DNA of 64,000 bases from Cellulosimicrobium protaetiae (GCF_009708005.2 NZ_CP052757.1:4402001-4466000); one strand, 5' to 3'. Numbered from the stretch's first letter, positions 33,938 through 43,905 are shown. Notes: a model not told the origin generated them from the sequence alone. Numbers and translations are program-made.

Positions 33938-35496
33938 CAGCGCACCTCCTGGTCCTGGGCCTCGACGCGGACGTCCTCCGCGAGGTCGGCGAGCTCCGCA
34001 CCGGCGCGGCGCTCGCGGCGGCGCAGCCACAGCCCGCCGATCACGACGACCGCGATGAGCGCGTACGCCGTGGCGGCGAACGGGCTGGCCACGAGGGTCG
34101 TGAGGTCCCCCTGGCTGATCGCGAGCGAGCGGCGCAGGCGGTCCTCGGCCATGGGGCCGAGGATCATGCCCACGACCATCGGTGCGACGGGGTAGCCGTA
34201 GCGGCGCATGAAGAAGCCGACCACCCCGATGACGAGCAGGACGAGGACGTCCACCGGGGAGAAGTTCAGCGCGTACGAGCCCAGCGCGCCGAACAGGAGG
34301 ATCCCCGCGTACAGGTAGTGCCGCGGGATCTGGAGCACCTTCACCCACATGCCGACGAGCGGCAGGTTCAGCACGACGAGCATGAGGTTGCCGACGTACA
34401 GGCTCGCGACGAGCGCCCAGACGAGCGCCGACTGGTTCTCGAACAGCAGCGGGCCGGGCTGGATGCCGTACGACTGGAAGGCGACGACGATGATCGCCGC
34501 GGTCGCCGTCGTCGGCAGCCCCAGGGTGAGCAGCGGCACGAGGACGCCGGTCGACGCGGCGTTGTTCGCCGCCTCCGGGCCCGCGACGCCCTCGATCGCG
34601 CCCTTGCCGAACTCGTCCTTGTGCTTGCCGGCGGCCTTGCGCTCGGCGGCGTAGGACAGGAACGTCGCGACGTCCGCCCCGCCCGCCGGGATCGTCCCGA
34701 CGGGGAACCCGATCGCGGTCCCGCGCAGCCACGGCTTCCAGGAGCGCCGCCAGTCCTCGCGCTTCATCCACGAGCGCCACCCCTTCTCCACCGGGATGAC
34801 GTGCACGGGGCCGTGGCGCAGGCGGGAACCGACGTACAGGGCCTCGCCGACGGCGAACAGCCCGACCGCGACGATGACGACGTCGATGCCGTCGGCGAGC
34901 GTCGGCACGCCGAACGTGAACCGCTGCTGGCCCGTGAGGGTGTCCGTGCCCATGAGGCCGAGGAACAGCCCCAACGACAGGGACGCCATGCCGCGCGGCA
35001 CCGACGACCCGAGGAGCGCGCCGACCGTCACGAACGCGACGACCATGAGGGCGAAGTAGTCGGGCTCGCCGAGCTGGACGGCCCACCGCGCCACGTACGG
35101 CGCGACGAAGGTCAGCGCCACGGTCGCGACGGTCCCGGCGACGAAGGAGCCGATGGCGGCCGTGGCGAGCGCCGCGGCACCCCGCCCGAGCTTCGCCATC
35201 CGGTTGCCCTCGAGGGCCGTGACGATGGACGCCGACTCGCCGGGGGTGTTGAGCAGGATCGACGTCGTCGACCCGCCGTACATGCCGCCGTAGTAGATGC
35301 CCGCGAACACGATGATCGCGGCGGTCGCGTCGAGCGAGTACGTGAGCGGCAGGAGCAGCGCGATCGTCATGGCCGGGCCGATGCCCGGCAGCACGCCGAC
35401 CGCCGTCCCGACGAACACGCCGAACAGCGCGTAGAGCAGGTACACGGGCTGCACGACGGTCGCGAACCCGTCCAGCAGCGCGGAGAGGTTATCCAC
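33937..35496 (-). CDS. tctA: Tripartite tricarboxylate transporter, large permease TctA
   Basis: A 519-residue membrane protein with about 11-12 helices. The duplicated TctA signatures are [54 protein letters not shown] and, in the second half, [24 protein letters not shown] 35496 overlaps the tctB end by 8 bases. With TctB and the binding protein TctC it imports carboxylates driven by the ion gradient. Confidence 0.95.
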   Translation of the reverse strand: MDNLSALLDGFATVVQPVYLLYALFGVFVGTAVGVLPGIGPAMTIALLLPLTYSLDATAAIIVFAGIYYGGMYGGSTTSILLNTPGESASIVTALEGNRMAKLGRGAAALATAAIGSFVAGTVATVALTFVAPYVARWAVQLGEPDYFALMVVAFVTVGALLGSSVPRGMASLSLGLFLGLMGTDTLTGQQRFTFGVPTLADGIDVVIVAVGLFAVGEALYVGSRLRHGPVHVIPVEKGWRSWMKREDWRRSWKPWLRGTAIGFPVGTIPAGGADVATFLSYAAERKAAGKHKDEFGKGAIEGVAGPEAANNAASTGVLVPLLTLGLPTTATAAIIVVAFQSYGIQPGPLLFENQSALVWALVASLYVGNLMLVVLNLPLVGMWVKVLQIPRHYLYAGILLFGALGSYALNFSPVDVLVLLVIGVVGFFMRRYGYPVAPMVVGMILGPMAEDRLRRSLAISQGDLTTLVASPFAATAYALIAVVVIGGLWLRRRERRAGAELADLAEDVRVEAQDQEVR

Positions 35497-36115
35497 GGAG
35501 CCAGGTCACCCCCTCGAGGAGGGGACCGGGCGGGAGCGACAGGCCGAGCAGGCCGCCGAACACCACCTGGACCAGCAGGGCCAGGAGCGCGCCGAGCACG
35601 ATCGCGCGCCACCAGGGGCGGGCGCCGAGCACGATCGCGCCCCCGGCGAAGAGGACCGTCGCGGCGACCGGCCAGCCGAGCAGGTTGATCGTGTAGACGT
35701 GCGCGAGCAGGAGCGCTGCGAGCAGGCCGACCGTCCTCCAGTCGGTGGGGGCGTCGGGGTCGACGTCCTCGCCCTCCTCGGGACGGCCGAGGCGGCCGCG
35801 CCAGACGGCGACGAGCAGGCCCAGGCCGGCGACGAGCAGCATGCCGCCCACGAGGTACGGGAAGGCGCGCGGCCCGAGCGTGCTCGCCGACCCGGGCACG
35901 ACGATCGACCCGGCGTCGACGAGCACGAAGACCCCGAGGGCCGCGACCGTCCCGGCGACGACGAGCTCGCCGGGACGCCGCCGGGGACCCGCGGTGGGGG
36001 TGTCGTCCGCGGGTACCCCGGCGGCCGGTGCGCCGACGGGTGCGTCGGCGGCCGGGGCCTGCGTCGTCCCGGGGCGGGGGACGGCGTCGGCCGGTTCGGG
36101 GACGTCGGCACTCAC
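35489..36115 (-). CDS. tctB: Tripartite tricarboxylate transporter, small permease TctB
   Basis: A 208-residue protein with a Pro/Ala-rich cytoplasmic N-terminus of about 45 residues and four hydrophobic segments (about 48-68, 83-102, 128-165, 172-195). It matches the four-helix TctB subunit in size and in its [22 protein letters not shown] segment. GTG 36115 overlaps the tctC stop (GTGA). The reading frame continues upstream inside tctC, but that extension is not membrane-like and was rejected. Confidence 0.9.
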   Translation of the reverse strand: MSADVPEPADAVPRPGTTQAPAADAPVGAPAAGVPADDTPTAGPRRRPGELVVAGTVAALGVFVLVDAGSIVVPGSASTLGPRAFPYLVGGMLLVAGLGLLVAVWRGRLGRPEEGEDVDPDAPTDWRTVGLLAALLLAHVYTINLLGWPVAATVLFAGGAIVLGARPWWRAIVLGALLALLVQVVFGGLLGLSLPPGPLLEGVTWLRG

Positions 36116-37182
36116 GGGGCGACCAGCCCGATGTCGACGAGGGTCTTCTGGATGTCGGCGATGTTCTCCGTGAGGTACGACTCGAACTCCGAGCCGAGGA
36201 GGAACGCGTTGTCCCAGCCCTTGTCCTCGAGCGTGACCTGCCACTCCTCGGACGTCGCCATCTCCTCGACCAGGGTCTCCAGCGCCTCACGGTCGGCGGC
36301 GCTGAGGTCGCCCGGCGCCACCACGCCGCGCCAGTTCGTCAGGTGGACGTCGTAGCCCTCCTCGATCGCGGTCGGGGTGTCGGGGAGCGTCGTCGTCCGC
36401 CCGCCGCCCGAGACGGCCAGCGCGCGCACCTCGCCGGCGTTGATCTGCTCGGCGTACTCGGCGACGCCCGAGATCCCGGCGCTGACCTTGTTGCCGAGGA
36501 GCGCCGCCAGCGACTCGCCACCACCCGAGTACGGGACGTAGTTGAGCTTCGTCGCGACGTCCTCGGGGGCGACGCCCGCGGCCTGCAGCAGCATGCCCGC
36601 GAAGATGTGGTCGGCCCCGCCCGCGGAACCGCCCGTGATCGACACGTCCTTGCCGTTCGCGACGACGTCCGCGACGAGGTCCTCGAGCGTCTGGTAGGGG
36701 GACTCGGCGGGGACGACGACGACCAGCTGCTCCTCCGTGAGACGCGCGATGGGCGTCGTGTCCTCGAGGCGGGCCTGCGACTCGTTGGTCTCGACCGCGC
36801 CGACCATCACGAGCCCCATGACCATGAGGGTGTGGGGCTCGGCCGTGTTGGCGAGCGACGCGAGCCCGACGGTGCCACCCGCACCGCCCACGTTGGTGAC
36901 GGTCGCCGTGTCGACGAGGCCGGTCTCCTGCAGGTTCTGCTGCATCGCGCGGCCGGTCTGGTCCCAGCCGCCGCCGGGGTCGGCCGGCACGATGATCTCC
37001 AGCTCGTCGACGGACACCGCGTCGGCGGACGCGTCGGCCGACCCGCCGCCCTGCGGCGTGCTCGGCTCGAGCCCCGAGCATGCGGCGAGCGTGAGGCTGA
37101 GGCCGACCGCGACGGCTGAGACGGTGAGCGCGGAGCGCGGACGGACGGGGTGCCCGGAGAGCGGGCGGACGACGGATCGCAT
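36112..37182 (-). CDS. tctC: Tripartite tricarboxylate transporter substrate-binding lipoprotein TctC
   Basis: A 356-residue extracytoplasmic solute receptor. The lipoprotein signal ends LTLAAC, with the lipidated Cys at about 35. Then come a Ser/Ala linker and the TctC fold: IIVPADPGGGWDQTGRAMQQ, NVGGAGGTVGLASLA, ITGGSAGGADHIFAGML. The P-loop-like PGGGWDQTAR region contacts carboxylate ligands in relatives. ATG 37182 follows a strong AAGGAGGAG. It is the first gene of tctC-tctB-tctA-usp, divergent from its probable two-component regulator. Confidence 0.95.
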   Translation of the reverse strand: MRSVVRPLSGHPVRPRSALTVSAVAVGLSLTLAACSGLEPSTPQGGGSADASADAVSVDELEIIVPADPGGGWDQTGRAMQQNLQETGLVDTATVTNVGGAGGTVGLASLANTAEPHTLMVMGLVMVGAVETNESQARLEDTTPIARLTEEQLVVVVPAESPYQTLEDLVADVVANGKDVSITGGSAGGADHIFAGMLLQAAGVAPEDVATKLNYVPYSGGGESLAALLGNKVSAGISGVAEYAEQINAGEVRALAVSGGGRTTTLPDTPTAIEEGYDVHLTNWRGVVAPGDLSAADREALETLVEEMATSEEWQVTLEDKGWDNAFLLGSEFESYLTENIADIQKTLVDIGLVAP

Positions 37183-37281
37183 GTCTCCTCCTTGAGCGGG
37201 CCCGCACCGGCGCGGACCCGACGACCTGGTCCGGGGAGCGTAGGAGCGGCACGCCCGCCGCCACGGCCTGCGGTCGTAGTG

Positions 37282-37330
37282 GACGTTGCGGTCGATCCGG
37301 TGGTTCCGGCCGTTGCGGACGTTGCGGTCG
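37282..37330. repeat. Direct repeats in the tct/two-component intergenic region
   Basis: GACGTTGCGGTCG occurs at 37282-37294 and 37318-37330. The core CGTTGCGG also occurs at 37311-37318, making three cores in 44 bases between the divergent tctC and sensor-kinase genes. They are plausible binding sites for the response regulator at 39092, but no binding motif is known for it. Confidence 0.5.
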
Positions 37331-37382
37331 TTGTGGTCACGGCGGCGACAGCGGTCGCCGCACGCTGGTGCACACTTGTCCG

Positions 37383-39095
37383 GTGGGTCGGGCAGTGTCG
37401 CTCCGGGTGCAGCTCCTCGTGCTGCAGGTCGCCATCGTGCTCCTGGTCGTCTCGGCCGCGGGCGGCGTCGCGTCGGCGCTCCAGCAGCGCCAGCTCCGCG
37501 ACGCGTACCTCGACCGCATGACGGCGGTCGCGCTGTCCGTGGCCCGCCTGCCGGCGATCATCGACGCGTTCGACGACGACGACCCCGCCGCCACGATCCA
37601 GCCCATCGCGGAGGTCATCCGCGAGGCGTCCGACGTCACGTACGTCGTCGTGACGAACGACGAGGGCGTGCGGTACTCCCACCCGGAACCCGACCGGATC
37701 GGCGAGCCGGTCTCGACCGACCCGTCGGTGCCGCTGTCCGGCCAGGTGTGGACGGGGACGCAGACGGGCACGCTCGGCGAGTCCTGGCGCGTCAAGGTCC
37801 CCGTGTTCGGCCCGGACGGCGAGGTCATCGGCACGGCGAGCGTCGGCATCCTGGAGTCCGAGCTCGCGGACGACCTCGCGGACGACCTCGGCTGGCTCCT
37901 GGCCGCGCTCAGCGTCGCCGCCGCGCTGGGGGTCGTGTGCGCGGCGTTCGTCACGCGCATGGTCCGGCGGCGCATCTTCCGGCTCGAGCCCGGACAGATC
38001 GCGGCCCTGCTCGAGACGCGCGACGCGATGCTCCACGGCATCTCGGAGGGGGTCGTCGCGCTCGACCGCGAGGGGAACGTCGTGCTCGTGAACGACGAGG
38101 CGCAACGCCTGCTCGGCCTCGGGGCGACCGCGGACGTCGTGGGGCGCCCGGCCCGTGACGTCCTCGACCCGCAGGTCCTCGCGCTCGTCCCGGACGGCAC
38201 GCCCGCGCCGGGCCCCGGCACGCCGGGGCCGGGGATCGACGACGGCGGCACGCTCGTGCTCGCGGGCGAGCGGGTCCTCCTCGCCCGCGCGGACCGGGCC
38301 CGGGTCGAGGGCCGCGCCGTCGGCACCGTCCTCGTGCTGCGCGACCACACGGAGCTGCACGCGCTCCTGCGCGACCTCGACGGCGCTCGCGGCCTCACCG
38401 ACGCGCTGCGCGCCCAGTCGCACGAGTTCGCGAACAAGCTCCATGTCGTGTCCGGGCTGCTCGAGCTGGGACGCTCGGACGAGGCGGTGGCGTTCATCGA
38501 GCGGGCGGGTCACGGTGGCCTGCTGACGGCGTCCGGCACCGCGCCGGGGGTCCACTCCCCCGAGATCGCCGCTCTCCTGCTCGTGAAGGCCACCACGACG
38601 CGGGAGCGCGGGGCGCTCCTGGAGGTCGACCCGGGCGCGCACCTCGCCGCACCCTGCACGCCGGACGAGGACGCGCTGCACGGCGACGTGCTGACGGTGC
38701 TCGGCAACCTCGTGGACAACGCCGTGGAGGCGGCGGGTCAGGGCGGGCGCGTGCGCGTCCACGTCACGGACGGCGGGACGGACGACAGGTCCGGCGAGGG
38801 CGCGTCGCGGTCCGTGCGGGTCGTCGTCGAGGACGACGGTCCCGGCATCCCCGCCCGGGCGCGCGCCCTGGTGTTCTCCGCCGGGTACACGACGAAGGCG
38901 GGGCCGCAGGGCCGGGGCATCGGGCTCGCGCTCGTGCACCGGGTCGTCGCCCGCCGCGGCGGGTCGGTGCGCGTCACGGCGTCCGACCTCGGCGGTGCGC
39001 GCGTGACCGCGCTCCTGCCCCGTCCCGGCACGTCCCGGGCCGTGACCGCCGCGCGCCCGGCCGCCGCCGCTCCTGCCCCCGGGGCCGCACGGTGA
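37383..39095 (+). CDS. CitA/DcuS-type sensor histidine kinase
   Basis: A 570-residue carboxylate sensor. It has TM1 (about 8-30), an extracytoplasmic Cache-type domain (about 31-168, with VTYVVVTNDEGVRYSHPEPDRIGEP), TM2 (about 169-193), a cytoplasmic PAS (ISEGVVALDREGNVVLVNDEAQRLLG), the phospho-acceptor His347 in QSHEFANKLHVVSGLLELG, and the HATPase boxes NLVDNAVEA, DDGPGIP and GRGIGLALV. GTG 37383 is the likeliest of several close GTGs. It probably detects the carboxylate taken up by the divergent tct system. Confidence 0.88.
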   Translation: MGRAVSLRVQLLVLQVAIVLLVVSAAGGVASALQQRQLRDAYLDRMTAVALSVARLPAIIDAFDDDDPAATIQPIAEVIREASDVTYVVVTNDEGVRYSHPEPDRIGEPVSTDPSVPLSGQVWTGTQTGTLGESWRVKVPVFGPDGEVIGTASVGILESELADDLADDLGWLLAALSVAAALGVVCAAFVTRMVRRRIFRLEPGQIAALLETRDAMLHGISEGVVALDREGNVVLVNDEAQRLLGLGATADVVGRPARDVLDPQVLALVPDGTPAPGPGTPGPGIDDGGTLVLAGERVLLARADRARVEGRAVGTVLVLRDHTELHALLRDLDGARGLTDALRAQSHEFANKLHVVSGLLELGRSDEAVAFIERAGHGGLLTASGTAPGVHSPEIAALLLVKATTTRERGALLEVDPGAHLAAPCTPDEDALHGDVLTVLGNLVDNAVEAAGQGGRVRVHVTDGGTDDRSGEGASRSVRVVVEDDGPGIPARARALVFSAGYTTKAGPQGRGIGLALVHRVVARRGGSVRVTASDLGGARVTALLPRPGTSRAVTAARPAAAAPAPGAAR

Positions 39096-39817
39096 TCGCG
39101 GCCCGGCGTCCCGGGGCGGGGCGCGACGTCGTCGACGACCGCCTGCGGACCCTCGTCGTCGAGGACGACCCGACGATCGCGCGCCTGCACCGGGGCTTCG
39201 TGGAGTCGCACCCGCGGTTCGTCGTCGTGGGCGAGGCCAGGACGGCGGCGGAGGCGCTGCGCGCCTTCGCCCTGCTCGACCCCGACGTCGTCCTGCTCGA
39301 CATCTACCTGCCCGACGCCACCGGGCTGCACGTGCTGCGCCAGATCCGGCGCCGCCCGTCACCTCCCGTCGACGTCATCGCGACGACCGCGGCGCGCGAG
39401 CTGGAGAGCGTCCGTCAGGCGATGGCGGGAGGCGTGCAGCACTACCTCGTGAAGCCCTTCACCGCGGCCGTGCTGCGGGGGCGCCTGGACGAGGTGGTGC
39501 GGCTGCGCGACGAGCTGCGGGCCGCGGGCGACGAGCTGGACCAGGACGCGGTCGACCGGCTCGTGCGGCGCGGCGCGGGGACGCCGACGCTCCCGAAGGG
39601 GCTGTCGGCGCGCAGCCTGCGGCTCGTCGCCGACGCGCTCGCCGCCGCGTGCGCGGAGTCCGCCGACGCGTCCGCCGGCGAGGTCGCCGAGCTCACGGGC
39701 ATGTCCCGGGTCAGCGCGCGGCGTTACCTCGAGCACCTCGTGGAGACCGGCGTCGCGGACGTCGCGCCGCGCTACGGCGCCGCGGGCCGCCCGGAGAACG
39801 GCTACCGACCGGCCTGA
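39092..39817 (+). CDS. CitB/DcuR-type response regulator
   Basis: A 241-residue regulator: receiver domain with phospho-acceptor Asp70 (VVLLDIYLPD) and VKPF lysine loop, then a C-terminal helix-turn-helix (SAGEVAELTGMSRVSARRYLEHLVETGVADV) of the CitB type. GTG 39092 overlaps the kinase stop by 4 bases. The expected target is the tctC promoter some 2 kb away. Confidence 0.9.
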   Translation: MIAARRPGAGRDVVDDRLRTLVVEDDPTIARLHRGFVESHPRFVVVGEARTAAEALRAFALLDPDVVLLDIYLPDATGLHVLRQIRRRPSPPVDVIATTAARELESVRQAMAGGVQHYLVKPFTAAVLRGRLDEVVRLRDELRAAGDELDQDAVDRLVRRGAGTPTLPKGLSARSLRLVADALAAACAESADASAGEVAELTGMSRVSARRYLEHLVETGVADVAPRYGAAGRPENGYRPA

Positions 39818-39870
39818 GCGCCCGGCGGCGCGGCCCGGGCTCGCGCCCACGAGGACGTACGGTGGGGCCC

Positions 39871-40656
39871 GTGCGCCTCGCGACCTGGAACATCAATTCC
39901 GTCCGTGCCCGCGTCGACCGGGCGGTCGCGTTCCTCGAGCGGACGGGGACCGACGTCCTCGCGCTCCAGGAGACCAAGTGCACGGACGCGCAGTTCCCCG
40001 TCGCACCGTTCGAGGCGGCCGGGTACGAGGTCGCGCACGTGGGCGTGAACCAGTGGAACGGCGTCGCGGTCGTCTCGCGCGTCGGCCTGGACGACGTCGA
40101 GACCTCCTTCCCCGGCCAGCCCGCCTTCGGCGAGAAGGTCGAGGCGCGCGCGCTCGGCGCGACGTGCGGCGGCGTGCGCGTGTGGAGCCTGTACGTGCCG
40201 CACGGCCGCGAGGTCGGGGACCCGCACTACGCGTACAAGCTCCGGTGGCTCGACGAGCTCCGTACGCAGGCCGCGGGCTGGCTCGCGGACGACCCGGCGG
40301 CGCAGGTCGCGCTCGTCGGCGACTGGAACGTGGCCCCGCTGGACACCGACGTGTGGGACGTCGCGGCCTTCGCGGGCAAGACGCACGTGACACCCGCCGA
40401 GCGCGACGCCTTCGCCGCGTTCGGCGCGGCCGGGTACACCGAGGTCACGCGCGAGGCGATCCCCGCCGAGCACACCTACACCTACTGGGACTACCAGCGG
40501 CTGCGCTTCCCTCGGAACGAGGGCATGCGGATCGACTTCGCCTACCTCTCCCCCGCCGCGCGCGCCCGCGTGACCCGCGTGGCGATCGACCGCGACGAGC
40601 GCAAGGGCAAGGGTGCGTCGGACCACGTGCCGGTCGTCGTCGACCTCGCCGGGTGA
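39871..40656 (+). CDS. xthA: Exodeoxyribonuclease III (AP endonuclease)
   Basis: A 261-residue EEP-family nuclease that cuts at abasic sites in base-excision repair. Motifs are LATWNINSVRAR, ALQETKCTD (metal Glu), YVPHGR, VGDWNVAPLDTDVWD, MRIDFAYLSP and GASDHVPVVVDL (catalytic Asp-His). GTG 39871 follows a TACGGT -10-like string at a leaderless distance. A GGGCGG/CCGCCC hairpin at 40675-40690 may terminate it. Confidence 0.92.
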   Translation: MRLATWNINSVRARVDRAVAFLERTGTDVLALQETKCTDAQFPVAPFEAAGYEVAHVGVNQWNGVAVVSRVGLDDVETSFPGQPAFGEKVEARALGATCGGVRVWSLYVPHGREVGDPHYAYKLRWLDELRTQAAGWLADDPAAQVALVGDWNVAPLDTDVWDVAAFAGKTHVTPAERDAFAAFGAAGYTEVTREAIPAEHTYTYWDYQRLRFPRNEGMRIDFAYLSPAARARVTRVAIDRDERKGKGASDHVPVVVDLAG

Positions 40657-40717
40657 CCGTCCCGCGCACCCTGTGGGCGGTGGCCCGCCCCCGGCCCTGC
40701 CTCGCTACGGTGTGTCC

Positions 40718-41323
40718 ATGACCACCCCACCCGTCCCGCCGTACGGGTCCCCCGACGAGCCCGTCGACCCGTACGCCGCACCGCGCCCGCACCAGCCGCC
40801 GCTCACCCCGTACAACCCGCCGTCGGACGACCCGGTGCCGGAGCAGGGCGGCTTCGTCACCCCGTCCGGCGCGGGCGGCGGGTACGGCGGGCAGCCGGGG
40901 ACGGGATCTCCCTACGGCGCTCCCGCCGCGCCGCCCGGGCCGGCGTCCCCGTACGGTCCCGGCGCGGGCACGGCTCCCGGGTACCTCTACGGCGGCGACC
41001 CGGGCTACGGATACCCCCCGTCCGGCCCCCCGGGGTACCCGGGCCACGCGGCCTACCCGCCCGCCTACGGCGCGCCCTACGTGGCGCCCCCGCGCACGAA
41101 CGGCCTGGCCCTCGCCTCGATGATCGTCTCGATCGTCAGCCTGGTGCTGTGCGCGGGCTTCCCCGCGATCGTCGGCCTCGTGCTCGGGATCGTCGCGCTC
41201 AACCAGGTGATGCGGGACGGGACGCGCGGCCGCGGGTTCGCCGTGACGGGCATCGTGGTGGGCGCCGTGGGCACGGCGTTCGCGATGCTCGTCGTCCTCG
41301 CCGCGACGTTCAGCGAGCCGTGA
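40718..41323 (+). CDS. Proline-rich DUF4190-type membrane protein
   Basis: A 201-residue protein with a Pro/Gly/Tyr-rich cytoplasmic N-terminus (about 1-125, many PYG, PGY and YGG motifs), followed by a two-helix hairpin: NGLALASMIVSIVSLVLCAGFPAIVGLVLGIVALNQV, then GFAVTGIVVGAVGTAFAMLVVL. This is the DUF4190 arrangement found in many actinobacterial envelope proteins of unknown role. It ends 2 bases before the next gene, which has a related helix hairpin. Confidence 0.8.
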   Translation: MTTPPVPPYGSPDEPVDPYAAPRPHQPPLTPYNPPSDDPVPEQGGFVTPSGAGGGYGGQPGTGSPYGAPAAPPGPASPYGPGAGTAPGYLYGGDPGYGYPPSGPPGYPGHAAYPPAYGAPYVAPPRTNGLALASMIVSIVSLVLCAGFPAIVGLVLGIVALNQVMRDGTRGRGFAVTGIVVGAVGTAFAMLVVLAATFSEP

Positions 41324-41325
41324 TC

Positions 41326-42147
41326 ATGAGCGACGACGACCTCTTCGCCCCGCCGGGTGGGCCCGCCGCCCGGCCTCCCGCGCAGCCGCCCGCACAGCCG
41401 TCGGCGGCCCGCGGTACGACCCCCGGCGCGCCGCCGCCGACGCCCGCGGCTCCCCCTGCGCCCGGCCAGGGCCAGGGATCGGCCCCGGTGCCGCCCACCT
41501 CCTCGACCGACCCCGGTTTCGCGTCGGAGACCTACTACGCCCCCGGCTGGCAGCCCGCCACACCTCGCGTCGAGCCGCTCGCCGTCGCGAGCGTCCCTGC
41601 GGGCGTGGTGCTCGGGCCGGTCGGGATCGGGCTCGGGGCCGCGGGGCTCTCGCGCGTGCGGGCACGGGGGACGCGCGGGCGCGGCCTCGCGGTCGCCGGC
41701 ATCGTGGTCGGCGCCCTCGTCACGGCCGCGTGGGCCGGGGGCATGCTCGCCTGGTGGCAGGGCGAGCAGGCGCGCGCACCGCTCGCGGGCGACGTGGACG
41801 CGCCCCGGACGGTGCACGCGGTGCAGCTCGTGCTCGGGAGCTGCCTCGGCACGCTCCCGCCCGACGGCGCGGTGTCCGAGGTCCTCGTCGTGCCGTGCGC
41901 GGACGAGCACCGGGCGCAGGTCGTCGCCCGGACGGACCTCGGCGCGGACGAGGTGTGGCCCGGGCAGCAGGCCGTCGACCGCCGGGTGGCGCGGGTCTGC
42001 ACGCCCGAGGCCCTCGGCGCCGACGCCCCCGACGACGTCGGGCTCGTCGTGTGGTCGCCGACCGAGGCGTCGTGGCGTGACGGCGACCGCACCGGCCTGT
42101 GCGTGGCCGCGTCCGCGGACCCGCTGCCGGCGGACCTGCTGGGCTGA
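41326..42147 (+). CDS. DUF4190-like membrane protein with extracytoplasmic septum-formation-type domain
   Basis: A 273-residue protein: Pro-rich N-terminus (about 1-80), a hydrophobic GxxxG-rich region and helix (about 85-145), then an outside domain of about 120 residues with paired Cys (LGSCLGTLP ... VVPCADEHRAQVVAR ... RVCTPEAL ... GLCVAAS). The CADEHRAQV pattern resembles the CxxPHxxEV core of the DUF4190/septum-formation domain of actinobacteria. Nothing here proves a division role. ATG 41326 lies 2 bases after the previous stop. Confidence 0.7.
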   Translation: MSDDDLFAPPGGPAARPPAQPPAQPSAARGTTPGAPPPTPAAPPAPGQGQGSAPVPPTSSTDPGFASETYYAPGWQPATPRVEPLAVASVPAGVVLGPVGIGLGAAGLSRVRARGTRGRGLAVAGIVVGALVTAAWAGGMLAWWQGEQARAPLAGDVDAPRTVHAVQLVLGSCLGTLPPDGAVSEVLVVPCADEHRAQVVARTDLGADEVWPGQQAVDRRVARVCTPEALGADAPDDVGLVVWSPTEASWRDGDRTGLCVAASADPLPADLLG

Positions 42148-42168
42148 GCCGGCGGCTCCCGGGCCGGG

Positions 42169-42828
42169 TCAGTCGACGAGGACGAGGCGCAGGTAGGCCC
42201 GCAGGTCGGCCGCCATGTCGACGCGCTCCGGCTCGGGTCGGTCGAGCGCGAGGAGCCACTGGACCTGGAGGCCGTCCATGAGCGCGATGACGTGGCGCGC
42301 CGTCGCCGCCGGGTCGACGCCCTCGCGCAGCCCGCCCTCGCGTGCGCGTCGGGCGAGCTGTTCGCCCGTCCGGCCGACCGCCCACTCGTAGCGGCGGACG
42401 AAGTGCGCGTGCGCAGGGTGGTCGGGCGACGTCGCCTCCGCGACGAGCGCCGTGAACAGCTCGACGACGTGCCTCCGCTGCCCGTTGCGCTCGACCAGGC
42501 TCACGAGCGCGTCGAAGTAGTCCGTGCCCCGGGCGAGGTCCGCCGCCAGGTCGGCCTGGTCGACGGTGTCGCGGTGGTCGAGGACCGCCTCGAGGAGCGC
42601 GACCTTGGTCGGGAAGTGGTGGAGCAGCCCCGGGTGCGACATACCGACGCGCGACGCGATCTCGCGCAGGGACGCGGCGTGGTACCCGACCTCGCCGAAG
42701 AGCACGATCGACGCCTGGAGGATCTCCTCGCGCTTCGCCCGGCCCTTCGCGTACCCGCGGCCGGGCTCCCCGGCGGCGCGACGACGGTCCGCGCTCTCCT
42801 GACCGGCCCCGATCGCCACGCTCGTCAT
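42169..42828 (-). CDS. TetR-family transcriptional regulator
   Basis: A 219-residue repressor with the TetR helix-turn-helix REEILQASIVLFGEVGYHAASLREIASRVGMSHPGLLHHFPTKVALLEAVL (about 33-82) and a helical ligand-binding C-terminus. A basic N-terminal tail precedes the DNA-binding domain. Its stop is 21 bases from the convergent membrane-protein gene; no adjacent transporter or enzyme gene identifies its target. Confidence 0.9.
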   Translation of the reverse strand: MTSVAIGAGQESADRRRAAGEPGRGYAKGRAKREEILQASIVLFGEVGYHAASLREIASRVGMSHPGLLHHFPTKVALLEAVLDHRDTVDQADLAADLARGTDYFDALVSLVERNGQRRHVVELFTALVAEATSPDHPAHAHFVRRYEWAVGRTGEQLARRAREGGLREGVDPAATARHVIALMDGLQVQWLLALDRPEPERVDMAADLRAYLRLVLVD

Positions 42829-42921
42829 GTGCTGCTCCGTCCGTCGTCCCGACGAGGGAACCCTACCGACCGCCGACCCGGTGGGCCGACCGGCACCGAG
42901 GCCGCCGCGCCGGACCGCCGC

Positions 42922-43737
42922 TCAGGACGCGGGACCGAGGTCCGTGCCGGCCGTCTCGCCGCTCGTCGTCGACGACTGCCCGGGCGCGACGGTCGAGGGC
43001 CGGTCGGTGGACGGCGTCGGCGTCGGTTCCGCGGGGCTCGTCCCGCCCGGGTCGGTCGACTCCTCGGAGCCCGTGCCCGGGGCCGCCGCGAGCGCCTCGG
43101 CGGTCGCGGCGGTCACCGCCCCGTCCCCGGCGAGCCCGTGCGCCTGCTGGAACGCGCGCAGCGCCGCGACGGTCGCGTCGTCCAGCGTGCCGGTGACCTC
43201 GACGTCCGCACCGTGCACGCGGAGCCGTTCCTGGACCCAGGTGACCGACGCAGGGTCCGGGTCGGACGTCGGGGCGGGTTCCGCCGGGGTGACCGCCGGG
43301 GCCGGCGTGGTCGGCGCGGTCGCGGGCTCCGTCGTCGTCGGCGCCGGGTCGGGGCCGCTCGCCGACGCGGGCGGCTCGCCCCCGGTACCCGTCGGGGGCT
43401 CCGGCTCCGGGTCGGTGCCCGCCGGGTCGTCCGTCGCGCCGGCACGGTCGGGCGGGGGGATGCGCGTGACCTCGGGCCGCGGTGCCTCGGGTCGCGGCGT
43501 GACCGCCGGTACCCCGTCCTCGACGAGGGCCCCTCCGTCCGCGGAGACGCCCACCACGACGCTCTCGCCGACGCCCGTCGCCGCCCCCACCATGCCGGCC
43601 ACGGCGACGACGAGGGTCACGGCCCCGGCACCGGCGGCGACCGTCACCCACGGCGTCGCGGCACGGCTCCCTGCCCGCGGGAGGGGGGCGGGAACGTCGC
43701 TCGCCGGGGCGTCGGTCCGGTCGTGGCGTCGGCGCAC
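42922..43737 (-). CDS. Membrane-anchored protein with peptidoglycan-binding domain
   Basis: A 271-residue protein: short basic N-terminus, one transmembrane helix (about 30-55), a long Pro/Thr/Glu/Asp-rich linker (about 70-170), then a PG_binding_1-type three-helix domain (VTWVQERLRVHGADVEVTGTLDDATVAALRAFQQAHGLAGDGAVTAATAEAL). A disordered Ser/Thr/Pro tail ends it. GTG 43737 was chosen because AAGGAGG lies at ideal spacing; an in-frame extension to 43815 lacks a ribosome site. It probably tethers the membrane to the wall. Confidence 0.78.
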   Translation of the reverse strand: MRRRHDRTDAPASDVPAPLPRAGSRAATPWVTVAAGAGAVTLVVAVAGMVGAATGVGESVVVGVSADGGALVEDGVPAVTPRPEAPRPEVTRIPPPDRAGATDDPAGTDPEPEPPTGTGGEPPASASGPDPAPTTTEPATAPTTPAPAVTPAEPAPTSDPDPASVTWVQERLRVHGADVEVTGTLDDATVAALRAFQQAHGLAGDGAVTAATAEALAAAPGTGSEESTDPGGTSPAEPTPTPSTDRPSTVAPGQSSTTSGETAGTDLGPAS

Positions 43738-43905
43738 GTCGCCTCCTTCCGGGACGGTCGGGGACCGGCGGACGACGCGACGCGCTGCCCGCCGGACGGT
43801 CGGGTGGACGTCCACCCTGCCCCATGCCCGGGCCCCGTGTCACCCCCGGTCCCCCCACCTGGGACGACGCGGCCGCCGCGCGGCACGTCCGGCCCTGTCC
43901 GGCCA

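Noticed and set aside
36116-36244. Longer start for TctB inside tctC
   Set aside because: The extra residues are not membrane-like and lie within the coding end of tctC; GTG 36115 gives the usual stop/start overlap.
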